A stretch of 64,000 nt of DNA, taken from assembly GCF_964340395.1 (NCBI RefSeq), contig NC_135557.1, positions 15,374,867 through 15,438,866 on the forward strand. The letters are read 5' to 3'. The DNA comes from Glandiceps talaboti. Lineage: Eukaryota; Hemichordata; Enteropneusta; Spengelidae. Positions 1 to 15,300 of the stretch are shown piece by piece. The number at the start of each line of letters is the position of its first letter. Positions within the stretch are counted from its first letter, which is position 1. The position numbers were made by a program, and so were the translations under genes. Under the pieces are notes generated by a model. That model ran no database searches, was not told where the DNA came from, and saw nothing but the letters and a program-made list of their open reading frames with translations.

Positions 1-1524
1 GAGGACTAACCATTAATCACTAGTGGTCTGAGGCATTATTGATTAGAAACAATGAATTACAATGTTTCAATTGACACGTCAAACGTTACGCCAATATTCT
101 CCGTCTGGCTCTTGACATTCTTTAACCCATTGTTTGAGTGTAAATACTGTTCTCGTATATAAATGCATCACCATTAATGTTAAATACGAGACAACCCCAT
201 AATTACATAGCCTTACAATGAAGTTTTTATTAGCAATGTTCAAAGGGTGCCAAAATGTACTAATCGATAAACAGACTAGCTACTAGTCGACATATCTATC
301 ATGTACATTTATTCTTGTCTGTGATTGAATAGCATGATAACTTTATCAAGTGTAATACCGATTGCCGCAACGTTAACTCTGATGACCTGACGCCAAAATT
401 TAAAAGAAAAATCTATGGTAAACAGAACATATGTGTCGCTGGGTACAAGTACAACGAAACTATAAATATCAATATGTAAGAAGTTCCACTCTAATTAAAA
501 CAAATACAGGGGCTGAGTACTTTACATCTTACACGAAAATAACAAGTTAAAACAATGACCGCTGAATTGCTATAAAAACGTACGATTTATTTATAATATT
601 TTTACATTGTAACAATTGATATATGTTATAATCTTGATTATATAACCAAACAGAAGACAATATCTGTACAATGGTAAGATGTAACCGTATCTTAAGTAAA
701 TGTACACGCCAGTTATTTTCAGTAAATATGAATGCATATGACAATAAATATTCAAAATAATATATATAAAAGATTGTAAAGTTACATTTTAATCCGAAAT
801 CTTCTCGTTGACCAAAAGGTTCTTCTCGTCATAATTTGCTACTTTTTAAAATGGACTGTGTATCAAACAGAGTTGAGCATGACATGACAACTTCATGACC
901 AGATGGTTGTTACTTTTATCCAAAGTTAGTCTACATCTAATCAGTCAGTTTTTATGTTTAATTTGCTAATATAGCGGCGATGTTTTATAACTCATGTTAA
1001 AATAAGTGGGACAACTTGCTAGTAATTGTCCATACAGTATACACACGCCTGTACGTTTTTTTTACTCCATGTCGTTGTTTATTACATGTACAGTTTATAA
1101 ACCGCTGTGGTGATAATGTATAGGTATTGTGGTTAAAATATGGAGCTATCAAGGCGAAGTTAAGGAAATCTTTGATTCTCTAGACCTGTCAAGATACCTT
1201 CCAATTTCACATTTGAATATACAGGTAATTCAATGTGGGAAGTAACAATATTTGTAAATCTTGACATACATAACCAAATAGAAGAAAATAACTGAACAAT
1301 GGTCAATGACGTAAATTACAACAAGAAGGAATATAAACATAATGAATAAGTAAAGAAAGAAAACAAAAGAAGGAAAGATCACTCAAGAGGTTGTGATCTA
1401 TATTGATTGAATAAATAAAGTGATCTCATTAAATAAGAACAAATTAATCTATGTCATAGACACAGACAGAATGTTGACAAAGCGAGTATTTAAGTAAAAC
1501 AGTAATACTAGTTTTTTTTTCGTT
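1..1524. other. intergenic, no gene seen
   Basis: AT-rich DNA with only short chance open frames. I see no splice-bounded exon, RNA gene or recognisable transposon. It may contain 3' exons or UTR of the minus-strand gene at 3093-3867, but I cannot place any. Confidence 0.5.
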
Positions 1525-1661
1525 GGGGGGCAGTAGTCCGGGGGGCAGTTGTCCGGGGGGCAATTGTCCTTCGGGGGCAATTGTCCGGGGGGCAGTTGTC
1601 CTTCGGGGGCAATTGTCCGGGGGCAATTGTCCGGGGGGCAATTGTCCGGGGGCAGTTGTCC
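1525..1661. repeat. GC-rich minisatellite, unit GGGGGCAATTGTCC
   Basis: About nine tandem copies of a 14-15 bp unit, alternating CAATTG and CAGTTG in the core. Two copies are preceded by TTC. Most units are centred on the palindrome CAATTG. The array is a sharp GC-rich island in AT-rich DNA, and the proline-rich frames across it (PPGQLPPDNCPP type) are by-products of the repeat. Confidence 0.9.
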
Positions 1662-2475
1662 TAGAATCATGTAAATGACATTCAAACTTTGAGAGGAGGT
1701 CAATATATGTGATCTGCCAATAAGATAAGAAGTTGTTGACAAAAGGCAATTTATTTTGATCGATTAAACTACCAGAGTACTGTCAGCAACTGTCTGTACT
1801 GTGTCTAGATGACTTTAGTTTGACATATAGGAAATGCCGTAGTTTATGTTTAGCATATGTTTGGAACCAACTAAATCTGTATGAAAATATTGTATATGTA
1901 AATGGTTTAAAAAAATTACAAAATAGTTTTAAATTTTTTTAAACTGTACAAATACTTTTAAAATGTAAATAATGATGGACGGACGATAAAGTGTTGAAGA
2001 AAAGAACATATCACCTAGTTAGACCCTGCTGATTCGCGTACTTAACTTTTAACATTAGCTTGAATCATTATGTTCAACCGTATGTTGATGTCTATCCTTT
2101 CGGCATCACACTCTGAACTGTGTCATTCATATTTTCCCCAGTGCTTTGGCTATTCTGTCAGATTCCATGAAAAAGTCCCGATGTACATCTTCATTCATCT
2201 TTTCTTTCAAAAAGAAATATAAAGGTGATGAGAACATAGAAATATAGTTTTTCAAAAAAATATCCAAAATATCCTTTCTAAAATGTTATTTTACCCATCA
2301 GCATGTTGTCAATTTTAACCCCCCCCCACCCCCATAACATAACGATAAGAAAGCCTAGCAATAATAAAGCATGCCGCAATGAAATATCTAAGTATGACGT
2401 ACAAAAATAATCTGAGCAATAGAAAGTAGAGTAACATAAAATATACAGTATCAATCTATATATGTTTGGGTTAAT
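1662..2475. other. intergenic, no gene seen
   Basis: AT-rich sequence with poly-A/T runs and a C-rich tract near 2321-2332. No supported coding exon or RNA gene. Confidence 0.5.
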
Positions 2476-2700
2476 AATAATAATGTTGGTTTCTTATATA
2501 GCGCTTTCCCACTCCGTGCTCAAAGCGCTTTACAACTATTACCCCTGGCTCGGATCAGAATGGCACAACGGCCCTTTTTAGTCTTCCTCAACTCCCCGGG
2601 GAGCATACAATCCATTGCAGCCATTTAAGCGCATAGGATTAAAGCCTTCACATTGCAACCTACATCCTACCAGGTCCCCAGTTATACAGCTGGGTTGACT
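2476..2700. repeat. SINE-like dispersed repeat with AGCGCTTT motifs
   Basis: The segment begins with a (TAA)n-like tail, then TTATATAGCGCTTTCCCA and, about 20 bp later, CTCAAAGCGCTTTACA. This looks like the widespread 'TATAGCGCTTT...AAAGCGCTTTACA' retroposon module of aquatic animals. A related-looking but diverged segment lies at 8697-8930. I see no internal tRNA promoter, so the class is uncertain. Confidence 0.5.
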
Positions 2701-3092
2701 GGGTTATTTCACTTTTGCAAATCGGACAATTGTAATGTTGTATATTTTAGGCAAAGCTAAGGAATTCCGTTGCAGTTATTTCGCCGACCACTAGCAACAT
2801 ATTTATTATCAAGCAAATATGTATTTATTATGTTTGCATGGGAACAATGCAACTAATTAGATTGAAAGATTAGCGGTGACGTTTAATGATATGACATGTA
2901 TGGTATGGATGGTATGGTATGTATATAAACTTAGACTCATGCATTATCTTAATCATTACAATTTCTTACATGCGATACGTGATTCCATTACATGAAAAGT
3001 GGACAAATGTTAAATTGCAAACACACATAGCATAGCGAAATAAAATAAAGAGCTGTGGATTTTTTCTTGGACTTATTTCTTCTTGCACTTAC

Positions 3093-3867
3093 CAAGTCCG
3101 AGCTCTTCTCTCGTCGAGTACTCGTGTGGACATTTCTCGTCTTTGCCCTGAGAAAACAGACAGACAGACATACAGACATGCTGATAGAGGGACTAACAGA
3201 CGAACGGACGAACTATTTTATGAATACCCCTTACAATGTAACATGAAGTAATCCAACATAAATTTCAATTTGACTACCGATAAAAAACACATTGAAAAAA
3301 AATTACCTTGGCTCTTTCTTTTGGCCAGTCTATTGACGCTACCTTTACCATGTCATCTGTTGAGCCCTCTCCAAGATATGTTAGGAGGTTGTTTGCGACA
3401 TAGTACAGACTGTAACCGTCATATAAGAACACTTTTCCATCGTCATCCACCATTATATAGTCATCTGATCCAAGGTCTTCCAAATATCCCACCATGAACA
3501 ATGTACTAACCCTGTAGTCAGTCTCCAATTCCAGTCTGATCTCGTTGAGTGTTCCCTTGAATCCAGAATGTACGATAAAATCGACTTGTTCACCCTTGAC
3601 TAGAATTCGTCGCGTTCTGCATTGGAATTTTTCAAGAGCACACCTTCGCTCTTTTACAGATTTGAAACAATCACAAAATTCAATTAACTCTTGTTCACCT
3701 ATTGTCTTCCTCATTTCTTCACTAGCGGTCTTTGTCTTATCTGTTTGCCTGCGTTTGTTCTTAGTATGCACTTTAAGATGTGGATCGTTTGCGTAAGGCT
3801 TGATGGCTGAATATGCATAACCATTATGCCCATTGATGTAGGCAGCATTCAGATCTGTCGTAGCCAT
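3093..3867 (-). CDS. unknown protein, two recognisable exons (partial)
   Basis: The first exon seen runs 3867 to 3307 on the minus strand. It starts at an ATG five bases inside a good acceptor (pyrimidine tract then AAAG at about 3873), which implies an upstream non-coding exon. It ends at the donor AAG|GTAATT. The next exon is 3147-3093: acceptor TTTTCTCAG, donor TTG|GTAAGT, phase 0 to phase 1. Together they give about 205 residues: a lysine-rich N-terminal third (KNKRRQTDKTKT), then a mixed alpha/beta-looking region with FCDCF, VDFIVHSGF and MVDDDGKVFLYDG. I do not recognise the family and see no signal peptide or membrane segment. The 3' exons are not identified. A weak candidate terminal exon lies near 2750-2700, entered at CCTTAG and soon reaching a stop. 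Confidence 0.55.
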
Positions 3868-4710
3868 CAAGCTTTAAAAGACGTGGAAAAAAATAAGTTA
3901 AGAGCCACCCTAATAGAAAACACATAGCTGTAAGTTCACAACAAAATAGGAATACACGTCGGTGATATGATTTCAATTTACGTATTGTAAGGGTGAAGAT
4001 AAACAACACATAACGACTTGCAAACATATTGCTGGTATGGCGAAACAGAGAAAAACAGATACACAGCCTACCAAAGTAAGTACAATATAGTGTGCACCAG
4101 CAATTTTAAGAATATCTGTCCTTGATATGAGTAACTCAATCGCACTGCCGTTGAAATCCATAAAAGGTATTTCTTTCGCTTTTTGCTTTGTCTAATGCAA
4201 ATTAATCAATAACTAATTAGAGGGGGACACACATAAGAGAAGTCGGAATGAAGCACATTGAAATCACTTCACAACCAACAAGATTGCCTTACATTTGTAT
4301 GAACGCGGTCTATATCGTAGATCGTAGGTTGTTGCGCTGATCATGCATTGCTTATTCTACGTAATTGAAGGTTATTTAAGGTGTTATCTACTGCATTCTT
4401 GTTTGTGATTACCAAAGGGCGTGATTTCATACGACCACGTCAGCCATATGTCAATATTATTAACCAATAGATTCTCAGTGGAGATAATAAAAAATGACTT
4501 CGGCGAGATTTAATGTCCAATTCAGTCTTGACAGGATTATCCGGGTAGGGGGGATACCACTGGCCAGGTCTGGAGTGTGTGGCCAATGCTGCCAAACCCA
4601 GACCCCATTTTGACCAAAATTCAATACCCCATTTTAGATTATTCAAGTTTTTAGAAAATTATTTTAAACCAAAATATATAATCATCTATATCACTCCGCC
4701 GCCCCCGTCT
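3868..4710. other. upstream region of the 3093-3867 gene, with a dispersed repeat
   Basis: It contains the acceptor side of the presumed 5'-UTR intron (near 3874). An ATG-led frame at 4161-4075 (starting MDFNGSAIELL) ends at a GTAGGC donor, but its phase does not join the 3867 ATG frame. At about 4550-4640 a GC-richer stretch (GACCCCATTTTGACC) resembles a dispersed repeat. Confidence 0.35.
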
Positions 4711-5664
<954 letters not shown>

Positions 5665-5887
5665 ATGTCACTCTGTTTGGATAGTCAAAATAACTGATAT
5701 ACATGTATTGACCATAAAAGGAGGCTAACATTCGGTTGATTTGATCTTATTGCATGGGCTAATTTTAGTCATTTTCCAAGAAAATGTATTATCTTGATAA
5801 ATGTACTGAACGATGACGTATTCTGTCATATATATAGCCACATCGGGGAGTGAAACTATCCACTGTCTGTGTTACAATGCAGCTAGA

Positions 5888-7799
<1,912 letters not shown>

Positions 7800-8696
7800 T
7801 GGGTGTATTTTCTCTATACTAGATAAGACCCTCCCATGACTATTTAAATTGCTCTTCTATGTTGACGATAGACTGTATGTAAAATAGACTATATTCAATT
7901 TACAGCATAACTGTAACTGGGGTAATATGTTGATTTTTTTCAATCAGACAACCACAATATATTCACTGAAAAATGTTAAATAGGGATTTGATTGTATCAA
8001 TAAGTACTATAGCAGCGGGTTTAAACTCTTCATCACGTTGTGGGCGCTGTTTTTTGATACCATCCAAAACTCAATGTGCTCGGATTCATTGCACCATATG
8101 ATGGCATATCTTATTTATAGCTGCCCAAATAGATTTACCCATAGGTGAACAATTGTCGTATAATCGAAACAATAGTATACCATTTACAGCTAGAACATTT
8201 TTAATAGCCGATTTAAATATATTATAGGTCCTTAGTTTAAAACATTTGCGTGACACATTGAAACACAACATTTTCCACTTCTCACCATACGTTGTGTGTC
8301 CATGTAGTCATGTAGTGGGTGTGTTGTGTCACTGACGATGAATTGCACCTGCATCTGCTTTGATCTTTTGTGTCAGTCGATCAATGTATGTCGATTGAAA
8401 TGTGTTTTATATTTTCTTTATTTCTTTCAACCACTTAGCCGTATTTCTTGATTAGCTATTTCTGTTCATAGACTTTTACTTCCCTGCCTCAAAATATTCC
8501 CTCCCAGCAAATGGCACCAAACATCAAACCACTCTGATATGCGAATGAATCAATGTAGAATCTTTGGGTTATACCAAGATGTTTTGTTGTGAAATCAATA
8601 AATGTATAATACTATTCAAAATTGACATCGTCTCGAGTTGTTTCTTTAAAAAATGTAGGTATTATTGTATTCCTTTAAATTTGATGAAAGAGGTTG
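7800..8696. other. 3' flank of the 5888-7799 gene, no further gene
   Basis: AT-rich DNA with no splice-bounded open frame. The motif CAGACAACCACAAT near 7947 recurs near 51882, so a fragment of a dispersed repeat may be present. Confidence 0.4.
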
Positions 8697-8930
8697 GATG
8701 GCCATCAATCAATCAATCAGTAAATTTACAAAGCACCAGTTTCCACTACAATATAGAGTTCAGAGGCGCTGTTTACAGTTAGAATGCGCTGGAGAATAGA
8801 TATGTGTTTAAGTTCTTTTTGAAGGCGTTGACTGTTGGTTTTTTGTGATATTTCGAATGGCAGTGTATTCCATATAGACGGGGTGCAGTACAGTAATCGT
8901 ACTTTTAATTTGGAATCAGAGAAACATCAT
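8697..8930. repeat. old dispersed repeat fragment with (ATCA)n edge
   Basis: It starts with CATCAATCAATCAATCAG, followed by AAATTTACAAAGCACCAGTTTCC and GAGGCGCTGTTTACAG. The arrangement of a short ATCA tandem and an 'AAAGCRCC ... GGCGCTKTTTACAG' pair recalls the retroposon-like module at 2476-2700. Degenerate. Confidence 0.35.
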
Positions 8931-9923
8931 TTGTGTAAGTCTTTTCGCATATAGCTTTTTGTAGATCGAGTTATATTTATATGCAACTACATTAGCAACA
9001 ACCAAATTATTCTGTTAAGGACAAAAATATATGTTTCCGATAACATGACTTCAGAAAATAGAGGTGGGTTGGGATTTTATTTTAAGTACTTCGACCAAAA
9101 GACAAGGTACTCGTCAGTCACAAAATACTTTCGTAAAAAGAGGTAAAAAAATATAATTGTGATTCAGAAGTAGACAAACACAATATGCAGACTATGCTTG
9201 TATAGGCTCAAATGACATCGATTCTCGCTGGAATGTTATTTTTTAAAGAAAATCTGTAGGGAAATAGAAGAACATTCTCATAACTTTACCATTTTGTACT
9301 GTAAAAAATATTTAGGGTCGGTGGATTACTAGAGTTATCGGAAACTCCCTATTTTTCTGTTTGCTCTTATTGCTGACAGCTGTAGTTATAATATTGGCAT
9401 ACCTGAATTCATTGAACTCAGTATGTCTGTAAATACAACACTATCAAAAACAACTATGCTAATAAATACCCAGGTATATACCAAGTATTGGTTTTTTTCC
9501 GCTGGCCGAAAGCCAAACCCACTGCGAAATCAAAATAAAGTATATCGTGTTGCTGATCATGTCAGCCATGCCGATAATATAATCGACAGTACTCGACGTC
9601 GTTAGATTTAAATGATAAGTTTTACATGTTTTTTTTTTTTTAAATGGACATTTGCCTCGTTTTCTCCTGTTCTTACTGGACCCGTGTGCCATTCAGCTAA
9701 AACATCACACGATTTAAATTTACATTAATGTGTTGAATTGACTTCAATCAATGAATCATCATAGAGTTTATATCTAGAAAATTCATACAACCGACAAAAT
9801 GTCACCCCAGACCAGAACGTTCCTTGGCCATCCATACGTGATACATATGTTTGAAAAAAAAGTTAATGAACAATAAAACCACTGTGTTAATGAGTATTAG
9901 ATAGTATTATATGTACGTACATT
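8931..9923. other. intergenic, no gene seen
   Basis: AT-rich DNA with homopolymer runs. Short open frames on both strands (for example 9423-9605 and its antisense overlap) lack splice or domain support. Confidence 0.5.
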
Positions 9924-9924
9924 G

Positions 9925-9991
9925 TATGCATGTATGTATGTATGTATGTATGTATGTATGTATGTATGTATGTATGTATGTATGTATGTAT
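9925..9991. repeat. (ATGT)n microsatellite
   Basis: About 65 bp of tetranucleotide repeat, next to the 3' end of the SINE at 9999-10257. A few more ATGT units occur beyond the SINE's other end (10260-10273), so the SINE appears to have inserted into the microsatellite. Confidence 0.95.
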
Positions 9992-9998
9992 AGTCTGT

Positions 9999-10257
9999 AT
10001 TTATACTGGATAGTTCTTTAAGCATATAAACACTTGTCTCCCAAGAAGTCCAGTGACGGCCATCCCTCATGGGTTCAGTGTTAATGCAGGAGGAAACCGG
10101 AGTACCCGGGGAAAACCTGCGTTGTTCGGTAGAGTCAAACTGAACGACACTCTTCTTACTTACAGTGTGGTAAATTTAATCGAACCCTGAATGAGGTTCG
10201 AACTCCGATCGCAGTGGTAAGATGCAAGTGGTTTAACCACTCAGCCACCGACAACCC
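9999..10257 (-). mobile_element. tRNA-derived SINE, copy 1
   Basis: On the minus strand, the head reads GGGTTGTCGGTGGCTGAGTGG, an A-box-like TRGCNNARYNGG. About 35 nt later comes a GAGTTCGAACC B-box-like motif. The body contains the conserved block CCCCGGGTACTCCGGTTTCC and ends near ATCCAGTATAAAT. A second, highly similar copy lies at 47131-47394 in the same orientation. The tRNA-like head looks type-II (Ser/Leu-like), but too little is preserved to name the parent. Confidence 0.8.
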
Positions 10258-12039
10258 AAAATGTATGTATGTATTTAAGGTCTTTAAGAATAAAAATAAT
10301 TAATTTTTGTGTGGTCTTTTTTCATTTGAATAGCCCTTTATACTTTATCGAAACGGACAGTCTGAAAGGAAATCAAACATACAAAGCTGGTATTTGTGCA
10401 TTCAATTGTTGAACTAACAGCATCACATACACCGAGTTGAAGGGTCTTACCGTTGGGACCCTGAATGTCAGATAAAATCAAATTCTTACCTTATTCTTTT
10501 TGTCTCTAAGGTATTCGGCAAAAGGTGTACTAAAACGTAGATAAGCTACTGCAAAAATTTTCCCAATTACTTCAAATTACTAAATATACCATCAAAGCTG
10601 TGAAATCTCCGCCGTAATAACGGGAGTGTGTTGTATTTACAAGAACGTGCTCACTAGTACTCTGACAGTTGAAACTTTAATCTCTGCTGTGTGACCGGTA
10701 CCGTGGTTCATGTCAACGCCTGTTAGTAACCCTTGTACGAGAGATGTATGTCCTTGAGACATAGGTTTTCTATTCATTGAAATGTGCTCAAAACCATTGT
10801 TTTCTGAGGGAACATATTCATGTCGCATTATTAATATACAACTATAGTGAAATAAATTATTTTCATAAATAAAAATGGAGGAATCAATAATCGAATTACA
10901 ACAAGAATTCACTGTAATAACAGGAGTTGTTATGTCCAACTTTTTTCAGAAAGGGCTTCGACTTATTGAAATATCTCTGTTAATAGAGCTTTCGTATAAT
11001 TAACTCGGAGTTTATTACACACGAAAAGTTCCGACACTTATTCATGTTCCGCAATGTATATGTGGTTCCAATGCCGACTTGTTAGTAACGAGAAACAGTT
11101 TAACTTAACACAAAGTTTGAACATGCCAGTATCTCTTAGTATACTGCGCTTGCGCTCGACAACAATTGAAATATCTAGAATGGGCGTCCCGGTTTACGGT
11201 CAGAAACACCTACATATACATAGACATGTACACATGTTTCCACCAGATCTAGAGTCTGGTTTTTGCAATGACGAGGAAAAAACAGGAATTGACAAGTAAT
11301 TCATTCTATTTAATTCGGGACTGCGGTAGTAAACTTCGAACAAACATTCTTTAGTTGTAATCGACCAAATCGGTGCGTCGTATTTGTAGAAAATGGTTTT
11401 CATCGATCAACACACAGCAGGTGTCAAAAATAAGTAGGTGAGAAATAACTAAATGTAGATAATAATAAAAGGATAAATTTGTTCGGAAAACGAAAGAGAA
11501 CCATGGGTGTGCTATAATTTGAAATGCATAATAAATGGAAATAAGTCCGAATAACCATTGTACATGCTTTGGTCGAATTGTTATTGAAAGAAAATCCAAA
11601 GAAAAGGAGTCAATAACATTAAGTTTATAATTTACAGTCCTTTAACATATCAACTCTAAGTTTAGGAAAACAGTGTGTTTGTGAGGTTTGTTGACACAGG
11701 TTTCGAGATATCAACAGTAAACTTGACCTTGACTTTGAGGGGGAATTATCAAAATCAAGCCATTCTTGCCTGTCACAAACCCTTTGAAGTATTCGGTGGC
11801 TACCAAGTTTATATTAAATCTTTCCCACAGGTAAAATAAAAGAAAATAAATACACACAATGAAATCTTTTTGTGCTCTGAGCACGTTTTACGTATTGATG
11901 GTCATTCAAATGTCTCTCTCATATAATCACATATGGACTTTCTCTTTACAGCAGTGATCTTTACCCTTGAATATGACATTCTGGGTCAATTATCAAAATC
12001 AACCCTTTTCTTGAATATTGTAGACAGTCTGTATAATTT
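10258..12039. other. intergenic, no gene seen
   Basis: AT-rich DNA. Open frames such as 10637-10939 (minus) and 11054-11299 (plus) have no recognisable domain and no convincing splice context. The phrase AATTATCAAAATCAA occurs twice (near 11744 and 11988) in 'TTGACCTTGA'-type surroundings, which suggests an old duplicated repeat. Confidence 0.45.
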
Positions 12040-12370
12040 ATGTTGCCATTTTTATTTTAGAATAGGTGGGGTAGCTAGATTTCCTTTTCATTTTTTCTCT
12101 TTTTTTTCGTGTCTGAGTGTCTAGTTCAGGGTTGCCATGTTCTCCAAATGGTCTCTGTGTTGTTTATTTCTTCCTATCAGATGTACAACCATTGCAGATT
12201 GGGAGAACAATTTTATAATTATTGTTGTTGTTTTTTTAATTTTTTAAAAAGATTTTTGCGATTTTATTTTATTTTTCTTGACTATGTAAAAAAGAAGTCT
12301 AGTGTCGGTATTGAAAGGCTAGGTGGGGTCGGATAACAGGAACCAAACAATTATTATTTTTAGGCCTCAG
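12040..12370. repeat. dispersed repeat ending GGAACCAAAC
   Basis: It contains TTGCCATGTTCTCCAAATGG, TCTTCCTATCAGATGTAC and GGTCGGATAACAGGAACC. The last part recurs as GGTCGGGTTACCGGAACC at about 27235-27257, inside an intron of the Ig gene. No terminal repeats or coding capacity identified, so the class is unknown. Confidence 0.45.
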
Positions 12371-15300
12371 TTCTCCTGGTTCAGAGGTCGTTGAGATTTG
12401 GCATATAATTGTAACAAATGAGATGGTTAAACGAAGCATTTTCAATTATTAATCAGTCATATGAAGAAAAACAATAGATGTAAATCTGATACATGAACAA
12501 TTGTTAAATATTCACACTATAGTAAGTTTGTATAGAATGTCTCTATGACTACTCGATGGTACCACCCAGGCCGAGTCATTGTTATTTATAAACCGTATGA
12601 TTTCGTTGAAAATGTCATCGTGTTTATTGATAAGCATGACGGGGCAACAATGACACATCAACACAAGCCTGAAATATGAAGTTGTTTAGATTTGATTAGA
12701 AAACTCAAGAATACACCATATGTCATCTTTTTAGGAGATTCAGTATGGTTTAGTAAATACATTGAAGATAACACATATCTTGTGTCATATAAAGCTTGAT
12801 AATATCGCTTATGCAAAATAAATTTTTCTAGATTTATTTTAAAAGTTGTAATCAAGCTACTTTTCATCGACTTTTTATAAAGTCATCTGTTGAAATCGAA
12901 ACTGTACTGTTTTGATTGAAAGTAACTATCCGTCATTTAGCCTAGTAAGGCCAAAATATGTAACTAGACATAGTACTAACATTTAAAGCAAATTGCTGAT
13001 TTCTGTCATGTGTAGATAAAATGTACACACGAACTTGGTCTACTTCGCGTTAACAACATTTTGTTTCAATAACGATAAATTAATGATCTATCGTACATTT
13101 TTCTTGACAAAATGACAACTATCGCTAAGCTGACAACACTAGTTATGTTCCTGTGCAAAATGAACATTAAATCTAAATATGCTATCATGTTTCTTTCATT
13201 TATTCTTGATCTTTAGATGTGAAGTAGGTGCTTTTGTTACATGTAAAACGGTTATGCGCAAGTGTTTTTTGGCTTTGCCTTCAGTGACTGTTCAAGTTTG
13301 CCGATATTTGGATGATCTTCCCCTCCCACCCCCATGTTTAAACATTTGAAATCAGACAACTAAATACATGTGTACGATGGCATAATTATAAGTATCACGA
13401 GTCATCATAATTTTTCCTTCCGTCGGGTAAATGACGTAGCTGTTCGCATATCAAACGATCATGTACTAGCAATGTGAATAAACTATTCAAGTTTTTTGTT
13501 GAAATGCTAAACTCATAAAGTGATTTAAGCTGCCCATTTATATGTGTTTGAAGTACTAGCTAAAAATGTGTGGGCGGTGGACTTTAACACTCTGGTGTGG
13601 TTGGCAAACACGGTACTTGTGTAGGATGCATCGTGTGTTCCCATTCAACTGTATACATGTTATCTCATTGTCTGTGTTTACTTCATTGTCAAATAGCCAG
13701 GACAAAAATGAGAATTACTGATAACGCAATGGCATCCGTAAACAATTCGGCTATACCTCGTTCCTATGTGAGGCGTATAATGGCCGATTCAAGTGGCTAG
13801 ATAATAGGGGTTGACCAGCGCGGCGTGCTCTGAAGCGTTGTGCCCATTTTGTTTGAAACTTGAAGAAAAAACACTCATTTTAGAAAAAGTGTTAAAAGTG
13901 TTTTATTTGTGGACTATAAACAAACGAGAATCAGAGTCTTCTGGAATAATTCAACCATTTCCGAATTCCTTAATTTGTTTATTCTGGCACGATAGTCGTC
14001 CCTGAACTCAAACACATAAATTTCGTCTTCAGTCAAAGCATCAACAGGACATGTGCTGTTCAAGCGTTCGTGCACGACTGAACGTCGTTTTTATACTTAA
14101 ATTATCATGTGATGCCATTCCCTTCTAGACTCTAGATCTGAACTGGACTCTGTCAGATACTCACACACACATATAAACAAACATGTTTTGAATTGACATG
14201 GAGGACATTGACATGACACAAAGACCTGTACAAGTAACTACCGTGAACTAATAAACAAAAACGGATATATCACTTAACTATTTCTTAAAATGTGGCCATT
14301 GTTTTCATGGGTATTTTTTTTAACTTATAGAAAGTGATTGTGCAAATAAGTAGATACTTTATTAGTTGGTAGGATCTTCAAAGCGATCTTTTATAATTGA
14401 ATTCTGGATTTGGATAACGAAATTTTAACATAAACTAGTAAGCTGATGTATCGTTTGAGGGCTCCCTTCATATATCGAAACGGTGATGCTGACCTCATTG
14501 ACAGATTGACTGAGAGTCAATGTTTTTAGTTCCGTCAGGGTTTGTTTCTGAGTTGCTTATATTTTGTTGTTGTCTGTGGTTTTGATATTCATTATTTATA
14601 AATTTAATGTATTTTTTGTCAATAAGGTTAATATCAGTGACAGGTACAGTACACCAGTATTTTCATTTTAGTGTGTGCTCGCATTGACAACGTCGAGTAA
14701 TATGACGCAGCAACATCTCTGCCGTTTGATTGTTGTTGTCAAAAATTATATTACATTGATTAATCCAGTTTGGGTCAGTATATAGATGCATGGCTGTAAA
14801 TATATGGTATCCGCATCAACACTTTCAATTACCACGACAATATAGTACAATCATAATGAAATGTTATACTCATTCCCTTCTCTGCTGGTCTTCTCTTTCC
14901 TTAACGTCTCTACTCTTTTCATCATCTGCCCTTATTTTTCTTTTGCACGAGTAGACAGGTATATTCTTACACTCTTTAAACCTCTCATCATTATTTTTGT
15001 ATTACCGGGTCCCCCATTTTCTACCCATAAACCGATGTCAAGGAATTGTTAGTTTACAGACCAGAAACACAGGAGAAGTATAATGAATCATTGTTACCTA
15101 CCGTATTAATAATAAAACCCGCATACTTATTTGTATTTGTATACAAAATATTACAAAACAACAATACTAAACAAAGAAAAATATGATAGCAGAAAGAATA
15201 TCAAACAAGCAGAACAGTAAACCAAAATAAACGAAATCTATGACATAAAAAGATATTTACATATTTAATGGGGAAATAATATTCAATGGGGAAAGAGATG

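Noticed and set aside
1444-1749. Proline/glutamine-rich protein (PPGQLPPDN repeats)
   Set aside because: By-product of the GGGGGCAATTGTCC minisatellite, open in two overlapping frames, with no splice or promoter context.
2988-3179. Minus-strand frame MSVCLSVCFLRAKTRNVH
   Set aside because: It overlaps the real 55-nt exon at 3093-3147 in another frame and starts in a GACA-type simple repeat.
4075-4161. Signal-peptide-like first exon (MDFNGSAIELL...) for the gene at 3093-3867
   Set aside because: Its phase-0 donor would join the next exon in a frame that stops after 15 residues (LDGYDRSECC...), not the long open frame.
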